A stretch of DNA of 9,746 bases from Oscillospiraceae bacterium (GTDB lineage Bacteria > Bacillota_A > Clostridia > Oscillospirales > Ruminococcaceae), in assembly GCA_900766795.1 (NCBI GenBank), contig CAAFWX010000227.1:1-9746 (forward strand). The letters are read 5' to 3'. The stretch's first letter is position 1; each line of letters opens with the position of its first letter. Positions 1 to 6,667 of this stretch are shown here, in pieces. The notes beneath the pieces were generated by a model that saw only the letters and a program-made list of their open reading frames with translations, was not told the DNA's origin and did no database searches. Position numbers and translations under genes: made by a program.

Positions 1-120
1 AGCGACATAAAGCAGGCGCGCAGGATTATCGTGAACAGCGGGCTTACCTGCGAATACGCTCCCGAGGGGCATGACCGTTGGGCTGCCGCGCTCGAAAAAT
101 ACAAGGCAATTGCGCGCTGA
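1..120 (+). CDS. C-terminal end of an unidentified protein (partial, 5' end outside window)
   Basis: Frame 1 is open from the first base to a TGA at 118-120 and encodes the last 39 residues of a protein. It ends just before a strong terminator, so it is the 3' end of a real transcription unit. The tail has a basic stretch followed by ...CEYAP... and a helical, aromatic-rich end (DRWAAALEKYKAIAR). Such an aromatic-x-Pro turn followed by a Tyr-containing helix is vaguely like the tail of FGGY-type sugar kinases, but 39 residues are too few to assign a family. No function is claimed. Confidence 0.75.
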   Translation, partial: SDIKQARRIIVNSGLTCEYAPEGHDRWAAALEKYKAIAR

Positions 121-137
121 TTTGCAGCAGTCGTTTT

Positions 138-172
138 TCCGCTTCCCGTTTCTGGCGGGGAGCGGATTTTTT
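138..172 (+). terminator. Rho-independent terminator of the upstream partial gene
   Basis: An 11-bp stem pairs 138-148 with 156-166 (one G-U pair) around a 7-nt loop and is followed directly by six T (167-172). It lies 17 bases after the stop codon at 118-120 and just upstream of the argF promoter, so it separates the two transcription units. Confidence 0.93.
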
Positions 173-176
173 GTGA

Positions 177-205
177 TTGACAACGCGGGAAGAATGTATT
201 ATAAT
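177..205 (+). promoter_or_regulatory. Sigma-A promoter of argF
   Basis: A perfect -35 box TTGACA (177-182) and a perfect -10 box TATAAT (200-205) are separated by 17 bp. Transcription should start near 212, giving a leader of about 35 nt. A Shine-Dalgarno sequence AAAGGAA at 232-238 sits 8 nt before the ATG at 247. I could not identify a convincing arginine-repressor operator, although the AT-rich -10 region could overlap one. Confidence 0.9.
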
Positions 206-246
206 GGATATATCCCACTACAAACGCACCGAAAGGAACATTAGAA

Positions 247-1242
247 ATGAATTTATACAAAAAGAATTTTCTTAAGCTTCTGGACTTCACACCCGAGGAA
301 ATAAGCGGGCTTATCGACCTTGCCGCCGACCTTAAGGCGAAGAAGAAAGCGGGCATTGCGCATGACGTCTGCCGCGGAAAGAACATTGCGCTTATCTTTG
401 AAAAGACGAGCACCAGAACCCGCTGCAGCTTTGAGGTTGCGGCGCACGACCTCGGCATGGGCGTTACATATCTTGACCCGGCGGGAAGCCAGATTGGAAA
501 GAAGGAGAGCATTGCGGACACGGCGCGTGTTCTCGGAAGAATGTTTGACGGAATAGAGTACCGCGGGTACGGGCAGAGTATTGTTGAGGAGCTTGCAAAG
601 TACGCGGGCGTACCCGTGTGGAACGGTCTTACAAACGAATTTCACCCCACTCAGATTCTCGCGGACTTCCTCACCATAAAGGAGCACTTCGGAAAGCTCA
701 AGGGCATAAAGCTTGTCTACATGGGCGACGCACGCTACAATATGGGCAACTCGCTGATGGTGGGCTGCGCGAAGATGGGAATGGACTTTGTCGCGTGCGC
801 TCCCGAGAAGTATTTCCCCGACGCGAAGCTTGTTGAGCAGTGCCGCGAAATTGCCGCTCAGACAGGCGCTTCGGTTACGCTTTGCGAGAATCCCGACGAG
901 TGCGTAAAGGGCGCGGATGTAATCTACACGGATGTGTGGGTGTCGATGGGCGAGCCTGTCGAGGTCTGGGAGGAGCGCATAAACGACCTGTCAGCATATC
1001 AGGTGAACAAGCGGATTATGGACATTGCGGGTGAACAGTGCCGCTTCATGCATTGCCTGCCTGCATTCCACGACCACAAGACCGTTATCGGCAAGGAAAT
1101 GGGCGAGCGCTTTGGCAGAGATTCCATGGAGGTTACAGACGAGGTGTTTGAGAGCGAGCAGTCCATCGTGTTTGACGAGGCGGAGAACCGTATGCACACC
1201 ATAAAGGCAGTGATGGCGGCGACCCTCGCGGAGAAGCTCTGA
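247..1242 (+). CDS. argF: Ornithine carbamoyltransferase
   Basis: Cytoplasmic enzyme that joins carbamoyl phosphate and ornithine to give citrulline and phosphate (arginine biosynthesis; in reverse, the arginine deiminase pathway). The 331-residue length is normal. Family signatures seen: the carbamoyl-phosphate loop STRTR (residues 55-59), HPTQ (133-136), DARYNMGNS (161-169), the ornithine-binding SMG loop in TDVWVSMGE (228-236), and the catalytic HCLPA (269-273). The end (EVTDEVF...[10 protein letters not shown]) is also typical. The ATG start has an AAAGGAA site 8 nt upstream. The gene stands alone between its own promoter and terminator, with no other arginine gene beside it, so the context does not separate anabolic ArgF from catabolic ArcB. 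argF is the default name; the enzyme family itself is near certain. Confidence 0.96.
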   Translation: MNLYKKNFLKLLDFTPEEISGLIDLAADLKAKKKAGIAHDVCRGKNIALIFEKTSTRTRCSFEVAAHDLGMGVTYLDPAGSQIGKKESIADTARVLGRMFDGIEYRGYGQSIVEELAKYAGVPVWNGLTNEFHPTQILADFLTIKEHFGKLKGIKLVYMGDARYNMGNSLMVGCAKMGMDFVACAPEKYFPDAKLVEQCREIAAQTGASVTLCENPDECVKGADVIYTDVWVSMGEPVEVWEERINDLSAYQVNKRIMDIAGEQCRFMHCLPAFHDHKTVIGKEMGERFGRDSMEVTDEVFESEQSIVFDEAENRMHTIKAVMAATLAEKL

Positions 1243-1262
1243 TTATTCCCGAAATAAAAACA

Positions 1263-1298
1263 CAGCCTGAGAAGCCGCGAAGCTTTTCAGGCTGTTTT
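1263..1298. terminator. Bidirectional terminator between argF and the convergent DUF3784 gene
   Basis: A 13-bp stem pairs 1263-1275 with 1282-1294 (one G-T position) around a 6-nt loop. On the plus strand it is followed by TTTT (1295-1298). On the minus strand the stem is followed by a T-rich stretch, the complement of the A-run just before 1261. It therefore can end both argF (stop at 1242) and the minus-strand operon (stop at 1325). Confidence 0.88.
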
Positions 1299-1324
1299 AG
1301 GCTGTCGATAAACCGCCGCGAACG

Positions 1325-1642
1325 CTATTCCTTTACAAGCACATTCAGAAAGCAAATGACCGTGCCGACCAAAACAGCCCCGCCAATCACCGCGTAAAAC
1401 ACATAGCGAAACCATTCGGGACAGTTGTTCCACAGCAGCGCGGAAATCAGCAGCACCGCCGCAACCGCCGACAGGCATACTCCGAATGCCCGGCAAAGCT
1501 TCTGCGCGCTGAAAACAGGCTCCCGCGCCGTGTTGTGACCCACAAACAGCGAAGCGGCTTTGCCTTTGAGGAAAACCGCCGCCAGCACGGCAAACAGCGC
1601 GAAAAGAGCGTAGATAACCCCGACGGGAACATTCGGATTCAT
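1325..1642 (-). CDS. DUF3784 family small membrane protein
   Basis: 105-residue protein predicted to sit in the cytoplasmic membrane, with three hydrophobic segments at about residues 7-25, 51-71 and 78-100. The charged loop between the first two (KGKAASLFVGHNTAR, then Lys48 and Arg51) matches the pattern I know from DUF3784 proteins of Firmicutes: a Gly-Lys-Gly or similar turn, a hydrophobic stretch, G-[YH]-N-T, then a polar stretch. The function of the family is unknown. The ATG at 1640-1642 has a strong GGAGGTG site at 1647-1653. It is the last gene of a minus-strand operon, 30 bp after the AlkD-like gene, and runs into the shared terminator. Overlapping frames on the same strand lack this start signal and domain pattern. 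Confidence 0.85.
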   Translation of the reverse strand: MNPNVPVGVIYALFALFAVLAAVFLKGKAASLFVGHNTAREPVFSAQKLCRAFGVCLSAVAAVLLISALLWNNCPEWFRYVFYAVIGGAVLVGTVICFLNVLVKE

Positions 1643-1672
1643 TTTGCACCTCCGATAACAGCACAGGGTGAA

Positions 1673-2353
1673 TTATTGATTTCTTTTGAGCGTTCGCAGG
1701 AACGCTTTTTTTTCATCGTCTATGCGGTAGCTTTCGATTGCCTTTCGGATAGTTTTGTTGTGCGTCCAATCATCGAGCCTGTTTTCCGTGAGGAAAGGCA
1801 GCGCCGCGTCATACTGCTTTGCGAGAGCCGTTGCGAAATACCATGCCCGCGCCATGTTGACGTAGTATTCCTCCGAGGAGATTTCTGCGACAAGACGGGG
1901 GCATTCCTCGGTGAAGCTTTCGTCAAGAAAATGCGCCATCAGCATATCCACGCCGAAGCGCACCGTGTAGGTCAAATCCGAAGCGCACCACCTGCGCACG
2001 GCGCAAATCAGCCTTTCGGGGAACTTTCCGAAAACCTTTGGGGAAAGCTGGTCGCAGGTCGCCCAGTTGTTGACATAGGGGAGAAACTCCTCCACCGCCT
2101 TAAGGCACTCGTCATAATCCTTGATAGCGGACAAAACGAACGCATGAAGCTGGTTCTCCTCAAAATACTCATGCGGAAGCTGCGCGAGAAAATCCCCGCA
2201 GCCCTCCGCCGCAAGCTGCTTTGCGTAACGTCTTAGCAGCGGCGTGCGCACTCCGATGAAGTATTCCCGCGGAAGGTTTGGAGTAAGCCTGCTCTGAAAC
2301 CCGGCGTATTTTTCGTTGCGCATTTCGTGAAGTTCAAGCTGAATTTTCGTCAT
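1673..2353 (-). CDS. DNA alkylation repair protein, AlkD-type glycosylase
   Basis: 226-residue all-helical protein of the AlkC/AlkD superfamily (HEAT-like repeats; PF08713 DNA_alkylation). AlkD members remove positively charged alkylated bases such as N7- and N3-alkylpurines, without base flipping. Conserved signatures seen: VNNWATCDQLSPKVF (residues 94-108), YVNMARAWYFA (164-174) and DDWTHNKTIRKA (194-205). By spacing, Trp97, Asp101, Arg132 and Trp171 line up with Trp109, Asp113, Arg148 and Trp187 of Bacillus cereus AlkD, so the active-site set appears intact; this is a mental alignment. The ATG start has an AGGTGG site 7 nt upstream (2361-2366). It lies 17 bp after the 232-aa gene and 30 bp before the DUF3784 gene, so co-transcription is likely. 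No SOS/LexA box was seen. Confidence 0.92.
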   Translation of the reverse strand: MTKIQLELHEMRNEKYAGFQSRLTPNLPREYFIGVRTPLLRRYAKQLAAEGCGDFLAQLPHEYFEENQLHAFVLSAIKDYDECLKAVEEFLPYVNNWATCDQLSPKVFGKFPERLICAVRRWCASDLTYTVRFGVDMLMAHFLDESFTEECPRLVAEISSEEYYVNMARAWYFATALAKQYDAALPFLTENRLDDWTHNKTIRKAIESYRIDDEKKAFLRTLKRNQ

Positions 2354-2370
2354 AGGAGCACCACCTGCCT

Positions 2371-3069
2371 TTATTCGCGCGGCTCGCTGTCTGCCGAATC
2401 ATCGGGAGGGATACGGGCAAGCTCTCCGCTGCGTATGGTGATTTCTCTTCCATAGGCAATTGAGATATGCAGCTCCTGCTCGCTGGAGTTTCTGATAAGG
2501 CACGACAGCGAATCCTCGGAGGAGCGCGGAGAAAACGTCGGATAATAGAACGAAACGTAGTTTCCTCCCGCGCCCCAGCTTACATCAGATTTCGCGAGAT
2601 ACGCAGTGTCCTCGAACATGCCGCAATGCTCGCGGAGTTCATCTCTGAATATACTTCCGTCCTCGCCGCAGAATATCGCGCCCTCAAAGCAGTGGATTCG
2701 CTGCGAGTTCATCTCAAGATACAGCATACGGGGCTTAAGCAGCTTTGCGTTTTCCATAAACTCCGCCTGCTTTCTTTCGGCGATTTCGACAAGCTGGCTC
2801 CCAAGCGAAAAAATCTCCGCAAACGCTTTCGTGCTGAATGGCGAAGCCAGTCGGCTCATGTCCTCTTTGCGCAGGGTGTAGGGTGTTTTGCGCGTGTGCG
2901 CCGTAAGCGTTTCTCCGCAATCCTCCACAGAAAGTACGCGCGAGGTACGCACAAATACCCCGTCGGAGCAGCTGGGCTTGCTGTGACCGTAGACATTTCC
3001 TTTCAGACGGAAGATTTTCTCCCCGTCTTCCTCATACATGACGATGAACCAGTTTTTGAGCTGTGGCAT
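2371..3069 (-). CDS. Hypothetical protein of unknown function
   Basis: 232-residue soluble protein that I do not recognise. There is no signal peptide and no membrane segment. The first 70 residues look beta-rich, with a short pattern (GNVYGH...DGVFVRTSRVLSVED, about residues 24-50) like a small all-beta domain. The middle (about 77-110) is probably helical (FAEIFSLGSQLVEIAERKQAEFMENAKLL). The rest is again strand-rich, with GAGGNYVSFYYPTF near 167-180 and a strand-like IAYGREITIRSGELARIPPD, then an acidic tail. The ATG at 3067-3069 has an AAAGGAG site at 3075-3081, which supports translation. It lies 17 bp upstream of the AlkD-like gene and 106 bp downstream of the DUF1836 gene, with no clear terminator in that gap. 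A link to DNA repair is possible only by neighbourhood. Confidence 0.85.
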   Translation of the reverse strand: MPQLKNWFIVMYEEDGEKIFRLKGNVYGHSKPSCSDGVFVRTSRVLSVEDCGETLTAHTRKTPYTLRKEDMSRLASPFSTKAFAEIFSLGSQLVEIAERKQAEFMENAKLLKPRMLYLEMNSQRIHCFEGAIFCGEDGSIFRDELREHCGMFEDTAYLAKSDVSWGAGGNYVSFYYPTFSPRSSEDSLSCLIRNSSEQELHISIAYGREITIRSGELARIPPDDSADSEPRE

Positions 3070-3175
3070 ATATGCTCCTTTCGGCTAGGGTGTTGAGTTA
3101 AACGATGATTGCGCATAAATCCCGCGCAAATGGGGATAAGTAACATATGCCCGTGAATGCGGGAGCCGTTCGGGG

Positions 3176-3784
3176 TTATTCCTTTGCGTCGGCGGATTTA
3201 TTCTTCGTTTTTTTGGGCTGCTTTGCTTCGTCTTGTTCGGGCAGGTTGTTCTGCTTAAGCAGAGTGAGCGCGTTCTTCGCGAAGAACTTGCTTCCGCCCG
3301 AAATCGCCGCCGCGTGCATGACGGAAAAGGATACAAGGGTTTGGGTGTCGGTATGCTCGGGGCTTTCCGCGTGCAGCGTAAGGTCGGTGTGAATGAGGTC
3401 GAGGGTTTTGTGAAACTCCCTGCTGTAGCTTTCGGCAAAATAATCGAGCACCTCCTGCTCGCTTTGGCTTTTGAGCATTGTGTCCATAAGCAGCGCAATG
3501 TCGTTTATCGGGAGCACCGATTTCATAATGCAGATTACAATAAGCCTGAACAGGTGTGTTCGGGAGTACCTTTTCTTTATCGGCGGCGGAATAATCCCGT
3601 TTTTCACATAGTTGTTTATCATGGAGGAGGTCAGCAGCGGCTCCTCGCCGGAGGAAAGCACGCCGAAGTATTTGTTCATCAGCGTGATTACCTGGTCCAT
3701 ATAAAGCTCTATGTCGGGAAGCTCGTCCCATTTTGGCAGCTCAAACGCGTTTCGGTCGTTTTCAAAGATTGTTGAGTAGTCCAT
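3176..3784 (-). CDS. DUF1836 domain protein, probable HTH transcriptional regulator
   Basis: 202-residue cytoplasmic protein matching the DUF1836 family of Firmicutes, which carries a MerR-like winged helix and is thought to bind DNA. The diagnostic block is at residues 17-100: PKWDELPDIELYMDQV, then LTSSMINNYVKNG (51-63), a Pro-rich turn and KKRYSRTHLFRLIVI (70-84). The last 20 residues are Lys-rich and probably disordered. I chose the ATG at 3782-3784 because GGAAAGGAG (3790-3798) lies just ahead of it. A longer in-frame start at 3856 would place the first codons inside this gene's own promoter, so it is rejected. The gene diverges from the oxidoreductase operon, a common arrangement for a local regulator, but its target is inferred, not shown. 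Confidence 0.88.
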   Translation of the reverse strand: MDYSTIFENDRNAFELPKWDELPDIELYMDQVITLMNKYFGVLSSGEEPLLTSSMINNYVKNGIIPPPIKKRYSRTHLFRLIVICIMKSVLPINDIALLMDTMLKSQSEQEVLDYFAESYSREFHKTLDLIHTDLTLHAESPEHTDTQTLVSFSVMHAAAISGGSKFFAKNALTLLKQNNLPEQDEAKQPKKTKNKSADAKE

Positions 3785-3789
3785 TTCTT

Positions 3790-3798
3790 CTCCTTTCC
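3790..3798 (-). promoter_or_regulatory. Ribosome binding site fixing the DUF1836 start
   Basis: Read on the minus strand this is GGAAAGGAG, 5 nt before the ATG at 3782-3784. It decides against the in-frame ATG 24 codons upstream (3854-3856), which overlaps the -35 box and so is not in the mRNA. Confidence 0.88.
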
Positions 3799-3827
3799 GC
3801 GAAAGTGCAATAAAAACTCTTTTGCTT

Positions 3828-3856
3828 ATTATATCATACCGCGGCGAGTTTGACAA
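3828..3856 (-). promoter_or_regulatory. Sigma-A promoter of the DUF1836 gene (divergent)
   Basis: On the minus strand the -35 box is TTGTCA (3851-3856) and the -10 box is a perfect TATAAT (3828-3833), with a 17-bp spacer. The bases before the -10 box read TGA, giving an extended -10 (TGnTATAAT). Transcription should start near 3821, leaving a leader of about 37 nt. It probably also drives the three downstream minus-strand genes, since no terminator is evident between 3070 and 3175. Confidence 0.88.
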
Positions 3857-3897
3857 TAGCTTTTCTGAAATTTATATGAAATGTTTTGTATATGCAC

Positions 3898-3926
3898 TTG
3901 ACAAATTTGTTTTAACGTTGTATAAT
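3898..3926 (+). promoter_or_regulatory. Sigma-A promoter of the oxidoreductase operon
   Basis: Perfect -35 TTGACA (3898-3903), 17-bp spacer, perfect -10 TATAAT (3921-3926). Transcription should start near 3933, about 30 nt before the ATG at 3964. The -35 box overlaps the palindrome ACAAATTTGT (3901-3910), a possible repressor site. The start sites of this promoter and the divergent one are about 110 bp apart. Confidence 0.9.
3901..3910. promoter_or_regulatory. Palindrome over the -35 box, candidate operator
   Basis: ACAAATTTGT is a perfect 10-bp palindrome covering the end of the -35 box and the start of the spacer of the operon promoter. The position fits a repressor site, and the DUF1836 product is the nearest candidate regulator. 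It does not match the Rex or CcpA consensus well. AT-rich palindromes of this size also occur by chance, so confidence is low. Confidence 0.3.
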
Positions 3927-3963
3927 AGTTTTGAAAACCAGATGATGTGGTTGAGGTGGAATT

Positions 3964-4626
3964 ATGGAATACAGATTCAGAAAAGCGACGATAGTCTGCG
4001 GGCATTACGGCTGCGGAAAGACCAATCTTTCGATAAACCTTGGGCTGCGGCTTGCGGAGAAAGGGCGCGTCACGGTGGTGGATTTGGACACGGTGAACCC
4101 GTATTTTCGCGCGGCAGACCATGCGGCGCTGCTCGAGCGCAGGGGCGCTGGGGTAATCTGCCCGCAGTATGCGAAAACGAACCTTGACATTCCCGTGCTG
4201 AACATTGATTTGGAGAGCATAATTGCCGAGAGCGATTATACAATAATTGACGTGGGCGGCTCGGATTCGGGCGCTTTTCCGCTGGGGTGCTACGGGGAGC
4301 TTTTCAGAAAGCTCACGAATGAGCTTGAGGTGCTGTATGTGTTCAATATGTACCGCAGCCCCGACCGAAGCGCAGTGCAGACCGCGGAATACCTGCGGGA
4401 AATCGAGGCGGCGAGCAGGCTCAAATGCACGGGGCTTGTCAACAACTCCAACCTCGGCGTGCAGACCACCCCGCAGACCGTTGCAAAGTCAGCCGATTTC
4501 GCGCGGGAGGTAAGCGGGCTGTGCGGGCTGCCCGTGGTGTTCACATGCGTGACGGAAAACGAAACTGAAAGCGAAGCGGCGCTGCCTGTAAAGCGGCTGG
4601 TGAAGCTTCCTTGGGAGGAAATGTAG
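3964..4626 (+). CDS. P-loop ATPase (ParA/MinD-like) heading the 2-oxoacid:ferredoxin oxidoreductase operon
   Basis: 220-residue cytoplasmic P-loop NTPase of the SIMIBI type. Seen: Walker A GHYGCGKT (residues 13-20); a second motif VVDLDTVNPYFRA (38-50), in the position of the switch-I aspartate of MinD/ParA/NifH-like proteins; Walker B TIIDVGG (93-99); and VNNSNLG (159-165) in the place of the nucleotide-base loop. The P-loop lacks the extra 'deviant' lysine (KGGxGK) of true MinD/ParA, so plasmid or septum partition is unlikely. A GAGGTGG site (3953-3959) precedes the ATG, and the next gene starts one base after its stop. From memory, this gene type often precedes vor-like genes in Clostridia. 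An assembly, cluster-maturation or energy-coupling role is only inference. No transmembrane segment or Cys cluster is visible. Confidence 0.88.
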   Translation: MEYRFRKATIVCGHYGCGKTNLSINLGLRLAEKGRVTVVDLDTVNPYFRAADHAALLERRGAGVICPQYAKTNLDIPVLNIDLESIIAESDYTIIDVGGSDSGAFPLGCYGELFRKLTNELEVLYVFNMYRSPDRSAVQTAEYLREIEAASRLKCTGLVNNSNLGVQTTPQTVAKSADFAREVSGLCGLPVVFTCVTENETESEAALPVKRLVKLPWEEM

Positions 4627-4627
4627 A

Positions 4628-4828
4628 ATGATTGTCATTGATTTTGAGAGGTGCAAGGGCTGCGGGCTTTGCACGGAGCAATGCCCCAAAAAGATTATCG
4701 AGATTCAAAAGCTAAAGCACAACAAAAAGGGCTATTACACAGCGGAGTGTATAGACAACGAAAAGTGCATATCCTGCGCAATGTGCGCGCTGATGTGCCC
4801 CGACTGCGCTATAAAGGTGGAGAAGTGA
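4628..4828 (+). CDS. vorD: 2-oxoacid:ferredoxin oxidoreductase delta subunit, 2x[4Fe-4S] ferredoxin (VorD/KorD-like)
   Basis: 66-residue iron-sulfur protein with two complete CxxCxxCxxxCP motifs: Cys9, 12, 15, 19 and Cys47, 50, 53, 57. It should carry two [4Fe-4S] clusters and pass electrons from the TPP-bearing subunit to free ferredoxin. The length is normal for a stand-alone delta subunit. Its ATG starts one base after the stop of the ATPase gene, and its ribosome site (GGGAGGA, about 4613-4619) lies inside that gene, so translation is coupled. The alpha subunit follows after 10 bp, with the ribosome site overlapping this gene's stop codon. The symbol vorD follows the usual database naming; korD is equally possible. 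Confidence 0.93.
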   Translation: MIVIDFERCKGCGLCTEQCPKKIIEIQKLKHNKKGYYTAECIDNEKCISCAMCALMCPDCAIKVEK

Positions 4829-4838
4829 GGAGAAAGAC

Positions 4839-5915
4839 ATGGAAAAGGTACTGATGAAAGGCAACGAGGCGCTGGCGGAGGCTGCGCTGAGGGCGGGCTG
4901 CAAGTGCTTCTTCGGCTATCCGATAACTCCGCAGACGGAAATATCCGCGTACCTCGCGAAGAACATGGCGGCGAGGGGCGGAGTGTTTTTGCAGGCGGAG
5001 AGCGAGATTGCCGCGATAAACATGGTGCTTGGCGCAAGCGCGTCGGGGGTCAGGGCGATGACCTCAAGCTCCTCGCCCGGAATATCGCTCAAGAGCGAGG
5101 GCGTGTCCTATATCGCGGGGTGCGACCTGCCCTGCGTTATCGTAAACGTTCAGCGCGCGGGTCCCGGGCTTGGCGGCATACAGCCGTCCCAGTCGGACTA
5201 CTGGCAGGCGACAAGAGCGCTTGGGCACGGTGATTTTCAGATGATAGTCTACGCGCCCGATTCGGTGCAGGAAACGGTTGACATGACGTTTCTCGCATTC
5301 GATTCCGCCGACAAATACCGAATGCCCGTGATGATACTGTCCGATGGACTTCTGGGTCAGATGATGGAGCCTGTGGTGCTGCCCGAGGGCGGCGGGGAGA
5401 TTCCCGAAAAGCCTTGGGCGTGCAGCGGACACAAAAACTCCCGCGCCCACAACATCATAAACTCGCTGTATCTTCAGCCCGACGTGCTGGAGCGCTCGGT
5501 AAACGCGCGCTATGAGCGGTACGAGGTGGTTAAGCGGGAGTGCCCGATGTCTCAAACGCTGCTGTGTGAGGACGCAGATATAGTTGTTGCGGCATTCGGC
5601 GCGTGCGCGAGAATCGCGAAATCTGCCGTGCTTGTGGCAAGGGCAAAGGGGATAAAGGCAGGGCTTTTCCGCCCGCAGACACTGTGGCCGTTCCCCGAAA
5701 AGCAGCTTCGCGAAGCCTGCCGCAGCGCACGGAATGTACTTAGCGTGGAGATGAACAAGGGTCAGATGGTGGACGACCTGCGGCTTGCGCTCAACTGCCG
5801 GCTGCCGGTGGATTTCTTCGGAAGAAACGGCGGTGTAGTGCCGAGCGTAGGGGAGGTTCTTGCGCAGATTGAAATGATTTCGGAAAGGTTGAAAGAAGAT
5901 GGCGGTAGTATTTGA
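4839..5915 (+). CDS. vorB: 2-oxoacid:ferredoxin oxidoreductase alpha subunit (VorB-like)
   Basis: 358 residues, the usual size for the alpha subunit of a four-subunit enzyme. It makes the N-terminal pyrimidine-side TPP domain and the following domain of the complex. Diagnostic features: GYPITPQTE (residues 26-34), AESEIAAINMVLGAS (53-67, with the conserved Glu54), TSSSSPG (75-81), NVQRAGPGLGG (103-113), FRPQTLWPFP (277-286) and VEMNKGQM (303-310). The family oxidises a 2-oxoacid with CoA to acyl-CoA and CO2 and can work in reverse with reduced ferredoxin. The start at 4839 has GAGGAG (4827-4832) 6 nt upstream. The last 17 bases overlap the next gene. Databases usually label this as the 3-methyl-2-oxobutanoate (branched-chain) subunit VorB, but a 2-oxoglutarate enzyme (KorA) cannot be excluded from sequence alone. 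Confidence 0.93.
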   Translation: MEKVLMKGNEALAEAALRAGCKCFFGYPITPQTEISAYLAKNMAARGGVFLQAESEIAAINMVLGASASGVRAMTSSSSPGISLKSEGVSYIAGCDLPCVIVNVQRAGPGLGGIQPSQSDYWQATRALGHGDFQMIVYAPDSVQETVDMTFLAFDSADKYRMPVMILSDGLLGQMMEPVVLPEGGGEIPEKPWACSGHKNSRAHNIINSLYLQPDVLERSVNARYERYEVVKRECPMSQTLLCEDADIVVAAFGACARIAKSAVLVARAKGIKAGLFRPQTLWPFPEKQLREACRSARNVLSVEMNKGQMVDDLRLALNCRLPVDFFGRNGGVVPSVGEVLAQIEMISERLKEDGGSI

Positions 5916-6654
5916 CAAACCTCATGCGCTGTGCGACGTGCCCACGCATTACTGCCCGGGCTGCACCCACGGGATTATACACAGACTGGTTGCCGAGGTG
6001 ATTGACGAGCTTGGAATCGAGGGCGACACGGTGGGAATCTGCCCTGTCGGGTGTTCGGTAATGGCGTATGATTATTTCGCCTGCGACATGATAGAAGCGC
6101 CGCACGGCAGAGCGCCCGCGGTTGCAACGGGCGTAAAGCGGGCTAATCCCGACAAAATAGTATTCACCTATCAGGGCGACGGCGACCTTGCCGCCATCGG
6201 CACCTGCGAAACGGTGCACGCTGCCGCGCGCGGCGAAAATATCACGATAATTTTCGTCAACAACACGATTTACGGAATGACGGGCGGGCAGATGGCGCCG
6301 ACCACTATCCCGGGTCAGGTCACTCAGACAACGCCGTTCGGACGCGAGCCATCGGTTCAGGGCTTTCCGCTTAAGGTGTGCGAGCTGCTTTCGCAGGCAG
6401 ACGGAACGGCGCTTGCGCAGCGGGTGAGCGTAGACAACGTTCCTCACATTCGCGAGGCAAAAAAGGCAATCCGCAAAGCGTTTGATAACCAGATTCACAA
6501 GCGCGGATTTTCTATTGTGGAGGTGCTTTCCACCTGCCCCACAAACTGGGGAATGACTCCCTCTGAAGCGATGGAGCGGGTGCGCACGGAGATGATTCCC
6601 TACTTCCCGCTTGGGGTATACAAGGATACGTCCGTTTGGGAAGAAAACGACTGA
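5899..6654 (+). CDS. vorA: 2-oxoacid:ferredoxin oxidoreductase beta subunit, TPP-binding (VorA-like)
   Basis: 251 residues. This subunit holds thiamine pyrophosphate. Seen: YCPGCTHG (residues 18-25), the Cys-containing CPVGCSV (48-54), the TPP/Mg motif from QGDGD (92-96) to the paired Asn (121-122), and YGMTGGQ (125-131). STCPTNWGMTP near 215 is also typical. The ATG at 5899 lies 17 nt inside the alpha-subunit gene, with GGAAAGG upstream (about 5882-5888) and a closer, weaker GAAAGAAG; overlap and position indicate coupled translation. Length and motif order agree with VorA/KorB proteins. Together with the delta, alpha and gamma subunits it forms a complete enzyme. The keto-acid substrate cannot be read from the visible motifs. 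Confidence 0.93.
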   Translation: MAVVFDKPHALCDVPTHYCPGCTHGIIHRLVAEVIDELGIEGDTVGICPVGCSVMAYDYFACDMIEAPHGRAPAVATGVKRANPDKIVFTYQGDGDLAAIGTCETVHAAARGENITIIFVNNTIYGMTGGQMAPTTIPGQVTQTTPFGREPSVQGFPLKVCELLSQADGTALAQRVSVDNVPHIREAKKAIRKAFDNQIHKRGFSIVEVLSTCPTNWGMTPSEAMERVRTEMIPYFPLGVYKDTSVWEEND

Positions 6655-6660
6655 AAGGAA
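6654..6660 (+). promoter_or_regulatory. Ribosome binding site fixing the gamma-subunit start
   Basis: AAAGGAA lies 7 nt before the ATG at 6668 and overlaps the TGA of the preceding gene (6652-6654). It rules out the longer in-frame start at 6611, which lies inside the beta-subunit gene and would add 19 residues that do not fit the family. Confidence 0.85.
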
Positions 6661-6667
6661 CAAACGT

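Noticed and set aside
177..246. Arginine-repressor (ArgR) operator at the argF promoter
   Set aside because: The AT-rich -10 region has only partial similarity to an ARG box; nothing beyond the promoter itself is convincing.
1535..2236. 233-aa open frame on the plus strand opposite the AlkD-like and DUF3784 genes
   Set aside because: Covers two well-supported minus-strand genes and crosses the gap between them; no family signature.
2467..3096. 209-aa plus-strand frame opposite the hypothetical 232-aa gene
   Set aside because: The minus-strand frame has a strong ribosome site and operon spacing; the plus-strand product looks like a shadow (Arg-rich, no upstream promoter).
3785..3856. Longer DUF1836 protein starting at 3856
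   Set aside because: The extra 24 codons include the gene's own -10 and -35 boxes, so they would not be transcribed; a strong ribosome site supports 3784.
3898..3915. Rex (redox) operator upstream of the oxidoreductase operon
   Set aside because: The site TTGACAAATTTGTTTTAA shares only parts of the Rex consensus (TTGTTAA-4-TTAACAA); the half-sites do not match in the right places.
5064..5918. 284-aa open frame on the minus strand opposite the alpha-subunit gene
   Set aside because: Antisense to vorB, Arg/His/Cys-rich, no recognisable motif; the sense gene is certain.
5791..6663. 290-aa open frame on the minus strand opposite the beta-subunit gene
   Set aside because: It is fully antisense to vorA, which has complete TPP-enzyme motifs; its composition (Arg/His-rich) is typical of a shadow frame in GC-rich DNA, and no ribosome site or family match is seen.
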